A stretch of DNA of 31,402 bases, from positions 1 to 31,402 of IMG/VR virus record IMGVR_UViG_3300042505_000227; one strand, 5' to 3'. Source of the stretch: a virus. The position numbers and the translations under genes were made by a program. Shown here piece after piece: positions 27,743-31,402 of this stretch. The notes beneath the pieces were generated by a model, which worked only from the letters and a program-made list of their open reading frames with translations, did no database searches and was not told the DNA's origin. How positions within the stretch are numbered: the stretch's first letter is position 1; each line of letters starts with the position of its first letter.

Positions 27743-30130
27743 ATGATTCCAAATATATCGGTCTTCAGGTCGTTATTCAATGCAAAAGAAACACCGTTCA
27801 CGATGAACGTGGTCGAAGTTTACAATCGAATCAAGAACGGTTATCCTGAACTTGTTTCGAAAATCAACCGACTTCGTGAAATGGACGAATCAACCGAAGC
27901 TTATCGGTCATTAAAGAATTCATTGCTTGCGATTATGTTCAACGGAACATTCAACCAGCGAACCGACAACGGACTTGTTGAACATTCCGGGTTGTGTATC
28001 TTGGACTTCGACGACTATCCTGACCAAGAAACAATGAATCAAGACAAGCAACGCTTCAAATCATTGCCGTTCGTGTTCATGGTCTTCACTTCACCTTCGA
28101 ATAAAGGACTGAAGGTTGTGGTCAAGATACCACAATCAACCAAAGAAGAACACAAGCGAAGATTCAAAGCGCTTGAACTTGAATTGAATTCCGATTACTT
28201 CGACACGTCCAGTCAAAACGTTTCAAGGGTGTGTTTCGAAAGCTACGATCCCGACGCTTATTTGAACGAATTTTGTGACGAATTCACAACGATTGATGAA
28301 GAACGTGGACACATTTTCCTTGAACGTCCACCGGTATGTCGATTAGTGGACGAATCAAAAATAATTGAACGAATCATGAAGTTCGATTTCGGTGGTGAAT
28401 TCAATTCAGGGAATCGGAACAACTATATTTTCAAACTTTCCGCTTGTCTTTGTGAATACGGAATAACGCGCGACGTTGCCGAATATCACCTTGAACAATT
28501 CGTGTCAAGTGATTTCACAAAAGCGGAACTGGTGAACACAATCAAAAGCGCTTATCGAACCGCTGACTTCAAATCGAAGTATTTCGAAGACAACGAAAAG
28601 CTAACAAAAGCGAAGATAAAAATTCGTCAAGGAATTGCGACCAAGGACATAACCGAAGCGCTTGGACTTGACCAAGAACAAATCGAAGAAATCAAATCGG
28701 ACGTTGAAAACAACCAAGACGTTTTCTGGACAATCACACAATTGAAAACGGGTGAAAAGATTTCAATCGAACCTAACAATTACAGCGCTTTTCTTTCAAA
28801 GCATGGATTCGGGAAATACTATCCAGAAAGGGCGTTGTCACCGACATTTGTTGTGGTCAATGAAAACAAGGTTCGTTTGTCTTCGGTGGAACAAATCAAA
28901 GATTTCGTGTTAAAATATCTCGAATCGCGATGTGAAATATCGGTGTGGAACTATTGTTCCAGATCAACTTATTTGTTCAGCGAAAATTTCTTGAACATGA
29001 TTGATTCGATTGATGTCAAAATGCTTCAGGACAACAAGACCGAATCTTTCATTCCATTCAAGAACGGCGTTGTCACGATCACGAAGAAGGATGTCACCTT
29101 GAAAAGTTACATTGACGTAAACGGTTACATTTGGGAAAATCAAATCTTGAACCGGGACTTCGTTCAGCTGGACAACCACAAGAACGATTTCCAAGATTTC
29201 ATCTATAAGGTGTCGAACCAAGACAAGACACGAAGCGAAGCGCTTGAAACAACGCTTGGTTATTTAATGCATACTTACAAAGACAAGACCGAACAAAAAG
29301 CAATCATTTTCAACGACCAAGAAATCGACGACAACGCGAATGGCGGTTCAGGAAAGTCCCTAATGTTAACGGCAATAAACTATTTTAGGAATCTTGTCAC
29401 CGTGGACGGAAAGCAATTCAATTCAATGAAGAATGACTTCGTTTATCAACGGGTGAACCTTGACACGCAAATTCTCGCGTTCGACGACGTGAAAAAGAAC
29501 TTCGACTTTGAGCAATTGTTCAGCGTGGTATCTCAAGGAATCACCGTGAACCGCAAAAACAAGGACGAAATATACATTCCTTTCGAACGTTCACCGAAAA
29601 TTGTAATTACAACGAATTATGTGATTGCTGGCGCTGGATCCAGTCACGACCGAAGACGTCACGAACTTGAATTTTTTCAGTATTTCAACGCGCAACATTC
29701 GCCATTGAAAGAATACGGTCGTTTGTTGTTTGATTCTTGGTCACACGATGACTGGTCAAAATTTGACAACTACATGATTGCTAACGTTCAAAAATACCTG
29801 AACGAAGGCTTGACCGCAACGACATCAATCAACGCCGACACGAAGCGTTTCATTCAATCGACTTGCAAGGACTTCTTTGAATTCGTGCGTGAAGGCAATC
29901 TTGAACTTGACATTTATCACTACAATCAATCGAAGCTTCAGGAATTCCAAACCGAAACGAATTCATTCAAGGACCTTTCAACGCAAAAGTTTAAAAAGTG
30001 GGTGAAGGAATACGCGAATCACAAAGGGTACAAATACACCGAAGGACACAACCATTCCGGTCGTTATTTTATCTTGACTGAAGGTTCACCAGCGAATGAA
30101 TTCACACCGAAAAACGATTGTCCATTTTAA
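27743..30130 (+). CDS. Primase-helicase replication protein (VirE_N/BT4734 primase plus SF3 helicase)
   Basis: This 795-residue protein has three parts. Residues about 1-190 are the BT4734/VirE N-terminal primase-like domain, with CILDFDDY at about 85-92 and SPSNKGLKVVVKI near 115-127. Residues about 200-280 form a helical PriCT-like region (RNNYIFKLSACLCEYGI). The C-terminal half is an SF3 helicase, with Walker A NGGSGKS near 533, Walker B ILAFDDV near 577 and motif C KIVITTNYV near 619, followed by SHDRRRHELEF. It would prime and unwind at the origin; the phage has no DNA polymerase gene and so relies on the host's. The start codon lies within a half-conserved palindrome. Confidence 0.92.
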   Translation: MIPNISVFRSLFNAKETPFTMNVVEVYNRIKNGYPELVSKINRLREMDESTEAYRSLKNSLLAIMFNGTFNQRTDNGLVEHSGLCILDFDDYPDQETMNQDKQRFKSLPFVFMVFTSPSNKGLKVVVKIPQSTKEEHKRRFKALELELNSDYFDTSSQNVSRVCFESYDPDAYLNEFCDEFTTIDEERGHIFLERPPVCRLVDESKIIERIMKFDFGGEFNSGNRNNYIFKLSACLCEYGITRDVAEYHLEQFVSSDFTKAELVNTIKSAYRTADFKSKYFEDNEKLTKAKIKIRQGIATKDITEALGLDQEQIEEIKSDVENNQDVFWTITQLKTGEKISIEPNNYSAFLSKHGFGKYYPERALSPTFVVVNENKVRLSSVEQIKDFVLKYLESRCEISVWNYCSRSTYLFSENFLNMIDSIDVKMLQDNKTESFIPFKNGVVTITKKDVTLKSYIDVNGYIWENQILNRDFVQLDNHKNDFQDFIYKVSNQDKTRSEALETTLGYLMHTYKDKTEQKAIIFNDQEIDDNANGGSGKSLMLTAINYFRNLVTVDGKQFNSMKNDFVYQRVNLDTQILAFDDVKKNFDFEQLFSVVSQGITVNRKNKDEIYIPFERSPKIVITTNYVIAGAGSSHDRRRHELEFFQYFNAQHSPLKEYGRLLFDSWSHDDWSKFDNYMIANVQKYLNEGLTATTSINADTKRFIQSTCKDFFEFVREGNLELDIYHYNQSKLQEFQTETNSFKDLSTQKFKKWVKEYANHKGYKYTEGHNHSGRYFILTEGSPANEFTPKNDCPF

Positions 30131-30141
30131 TTTTATAGCTT

Positions 30142-30288
30142 ATGAATTACTTACTTATGTTAATGCTTATCTTGACCATTGTTATTTGGTGGGTTGCAAT
30201 TTATTTATTCGGCTGGTGGGGTGCGCTTGGGTGTCTTGTCATCGGAATCGCTGGAACATTGTGGATTGAAATCAAAGGATTGCCATGA
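30142..30288 (+). CDS. Small membrane protein
   Basis: The 48-residue product has two hydrophobic segments, NYLLMLMLILTIVIWWVAIY and WWGALGCLVIGIAGTLWIEI, with no lipobox and a very short tail. It follows the primase-helicase after 11 bases and overlaps the next gene's start by four (ATGA), supporting translation. Its function is unknown. Confidence 0.7.
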   Translation: MNYLLMLMLILTIVIWWVAIYLFGWWGALGCLVIGIAGTLWIEIKGLP

Positions 30289-30479
30289 ACCAGCACAAAA
30301 TTTATCGAGTATTAAAATTGATTCAATTACTTGAAATCAAACCGCGAACCGTGAATGGAATGTCAAGGTATCTTGGAATCAGTGAACGAAGCGTTTACCG
30401 ATATTTGAAGCTATTCGAAAAGCTTGATTATGATTTGAAGCGTGACGATTATTGCAAATACTATATTGAAAAAAAATGA
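30285..30479 (+). CDS. Helix-turn-helix DNA-binding protein
   Basis: The 64-residue basic protein is almost all one winged-helix unit. KIYRVLKLIQLLEI comes first, then VNGMSRYLGISERSVYRYLKLFEKLDYDL, with the turn at LGIS and a recognition helix ERSVYRYLKL of HTH_11/DeoR type, and a final wing. It overlaps its neighbours by four bases on each side. It could regulate the early operons or bind the operator palindromes at 25539 and 27738. Confidence 0.78.
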   Translation: MNQHKIYRVLKLIQLLEIKPRTVNGMSRYLGISERSVYRYLKLFEKLDYDLKRDDYCKYYIEKK

Positions 30480-31099
30480 ACATAACGAACGAAGACAACA
30501 TGGAATTGATGTCAAGGTATCCTGACAAATACTTTGACTTAGCGATTGTTGATCCGCCGTATGGTATTGGCGCAAATAAAATGACACTTGGAAATGGTAA
30601 AAAGAAAATATATCGAGGTCAAAATGATTGGGACAATTCAATTCCTTCAAAAGAATACTTTGAAGAATTGTTTCGTGTTTCAAAAAATCAAATAATTTGG
30701 GGGGGAAATTATATGACTGAATTCTTAAAGCCAACTTCTTCTTGGTTATTTTGGGACAAAGGAACGGGAGAAAATGACTTTGCTGACGGCGAACTTGCTT
30801 GGTCAAGTTTTGGTGGAGCTTTGAGAAAATTAACAAAAAGCTGGGTTGGAGCAAATGCAAAAGATGAATGTGAAAGATTGCACCCTACTCAAAAACCTAT
30901 TTATCTTTACAAATGGATTCTTGACAAATATGCGAAAGAAGGTGACAAGATTCTTGACACACACCTTGGTTCTGGTTCAATTGCGATTGCGTGTCACGAT
31001 TATGGCTTCGACTTAACAGCGTGCGAACTTGACAAGGAATACTTCGACAAAGCAATGCAACGAATCAACGACCACAAATCACAAACAAAACTATTCTAA
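30476..31099 (+). CDS. Adenine-specific DNA methyltransferase
   Basis: The 207-residue enzyme shows the beta-class amino-methyltransferase order: catalytic motif IV VDPPYGIG at 25-32 first, then HPTQKP at 136-141, and the SAM-binding motif I KILDTHLGSGS near 158-168. It methylates the exocyclic amine of adenine (or cytosine) in DNA. The target-recognition part between motifs is short. Codons between about 30560 and 30930 are markedly poorer in GCG, ACG, TCG and CGA than the neighbours, suggesting recent acquisition or recombination. Its stop (TAATG) overlaps the nuclease gene by one base, so the two are cotranslated. Confidence 0.92.
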   Translation: MNITNEDNMELMSRYPDKYFDLAIVDPPYGIGANKMTLGNGKKKIYRGQNDWDNSIPSKEYFEELFRVSKNQIIWGGNYMTEFLKPTSSWLFWDKGTGENDFADGELAWSSFGGALRKLTKSWVGANAKDECERLHPTQKPIYLYKWILDKYAKEGDKILDTHLGSGSIAIACHDYGFDLTACELDKEYFDKAMQRINDHKSQTKLF

Positions 31100-31402
31100 T
31101 GAACAAGGAAAACAAACAACGACTTGAAGCGCTGAAGCTGGCGAATGACATCGAAAGACATCCGTCTTTCCCTGAAGCTTACTTCGTCAAGAAAAAATGG
31201 GACGACAAGACCGCGAACGGATTGACCAAGGCAATCACATCGTTCATCCAGTTCAACGGATTCCAAGCGGAACGAATCAACACAATGGGAACGGCAAGGG
31301 AAAACAAACGAACCGACGGGAAAGTCATCGGTGTGACGTGGACGAAGGGAACAAGCACCGCTGGTTCAGCTGACATTTCAGCGACTATTCGTGGACGTTC
31401 AG
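31099..31402 (+). CDS. VRR-NUC-type nuclease, 5' part (continues at 3-266)
   Basis: This holds the start and first 101 codons of the nuclease that crosses the genome join; the rest is described at 3-266. The start is the ATG in TAATG, sharing one base with the methyltransferase stop. The N-terminal 65 residues (KENKQRLEALKLANDIERHP, KKKWDDKTANGLTKAITSFI) are a helical domain, after which the nuclease core begins. The gene is complete once the ends are joined: 150 residues, within the range of phage VRR-NUC proteins. Confidence 0.85.
   Translation, partial: MNKENKQRLEALKLANDIERHPSFPEAYFVKKKWDDKTANGLTKAITSFIQFNGFQAERINTMGTARENKRTDGKVIGVTWTKGTSTAGSADISATIRGRS
31294..31402. repeat. Terminal direct repeat, right copy
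   Basis: This is identical to bases 9-117. The eight bases before it differ from bases 1-8 at four positions, all within two codons of the same reading frame (Gly-Thr here, Gly-Val at the left end). That is compatible with strain variation or an assembly end error. Confidence 0.95.

Noticed and set aside
1-31402. Integrase, lysogeny repressor, tRNA or CRISPR array
   Set aside because: No tyrosine or serine recombinase motifs, no Xre repressor with dimerisation or protease domain, no cloverleaf and no regularly spaced repeats were found. The helix-turn-helix proteins are too small to call repressors.

Overview
This window looks like one complete tailed-phage genome of about 31.3 kb infecting a bacterium of the phylum Bacteroidota (Flavobacterium/Bacteroides-type). 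Bases 9-117 and 31294-31402 are identical and one nuclease gene reads across the join, so the sequence is an assembly of a circular, circularly permuted or terminally redundant molecule. The host assignment rests on Bacteroidota-type promoters (TTTG or TTG, about 20 bases, then TAnnTTTG), the absence of Shine-Dalgarno sites, a VirE/BT4734-type primase fused to an SF3 helicase, a DUF3127-type single-strand-binding protein, and capsid, portal and tail proteins of the kinds found in Bacteroidota siphoviruses. There is no integrase, no convincing lysogeny repressor, no tRNA and no CRISPR. A 902-residue tape measure protein and no contractile sheath indicate a siphovirus.

Layout. (1) 25649-27379: a tight cluster of very small early genes ending in a protein with a DnaA domain-IV DNA-binding motif. 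(2) 27380-27742: the only gene-free stretch over 300 bases, carrying a terminator, repeated GCGTTACA and TTTGTCGCG elements, a G10 tract, promoters and a short terminated transcript; it is a good origin candidate. (3) 27743-31099: primase-helicase, a small membrane protein, a helix-turn-helix protein and an adenine methyltransferase. (4) 31099 across the join to 736: two PD-(D/E)XK-fold nucleases. (5) 791-3379: ERF annealase, YqaJ-like exonuclease, DUF3127 SSB and small genes. (6) 3384-5459: a sigma-like regulator, small proteins, a hexapeptide-repeat acyltransferase and a glycosyltransferase. (7) 5487-15418: terminase, a tail chaperone with a probable -1 frameshift, tail/baseplate/fibre genes and tape measure. 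(8) 15387-16049: a lone minus-strand glycosyltransferase-like gene. (9) 16076-22712: prohead protease, scaffold-like protein, major capsid protein, probable tail tube, portal and connectors. (10) 22705-25423: holin, amidase, a candidate single-molecule spanin and a phosphoesterase.

How it may work together. A 14-base element is shared by the promoters at 739 and 25592, which head the recombination and early operons. A different 19-base element (CGAACAA-N4-ACATAATA) precedes the terminase, protease and scaffold genes and is the best candidate for a phage late promoter; the sigma-like protein at 3384 is the natural candidate to read it. Five start codons sit exactly four bases after a TAnnTTTG-like box, which predicts leaderless transcripts. 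Replication would use the DnaA-like protein, the primase-helicase and SSB, with ERF plus exonuclease for recombination and concatemer formation. The sugar-modification genes and the methyltransferase/nuclease group are accessory.

The observations most worth testing are the -1 frameshift at the T9 tract, the predicted leaderless promoters, the 19-base late motif paired with a phage sigma-like factor, the DnaA-like initiator beside an iteron-rich origin, and the split sugar-modification genes. All family assignments come from reading motifs by eye; no database search was run.
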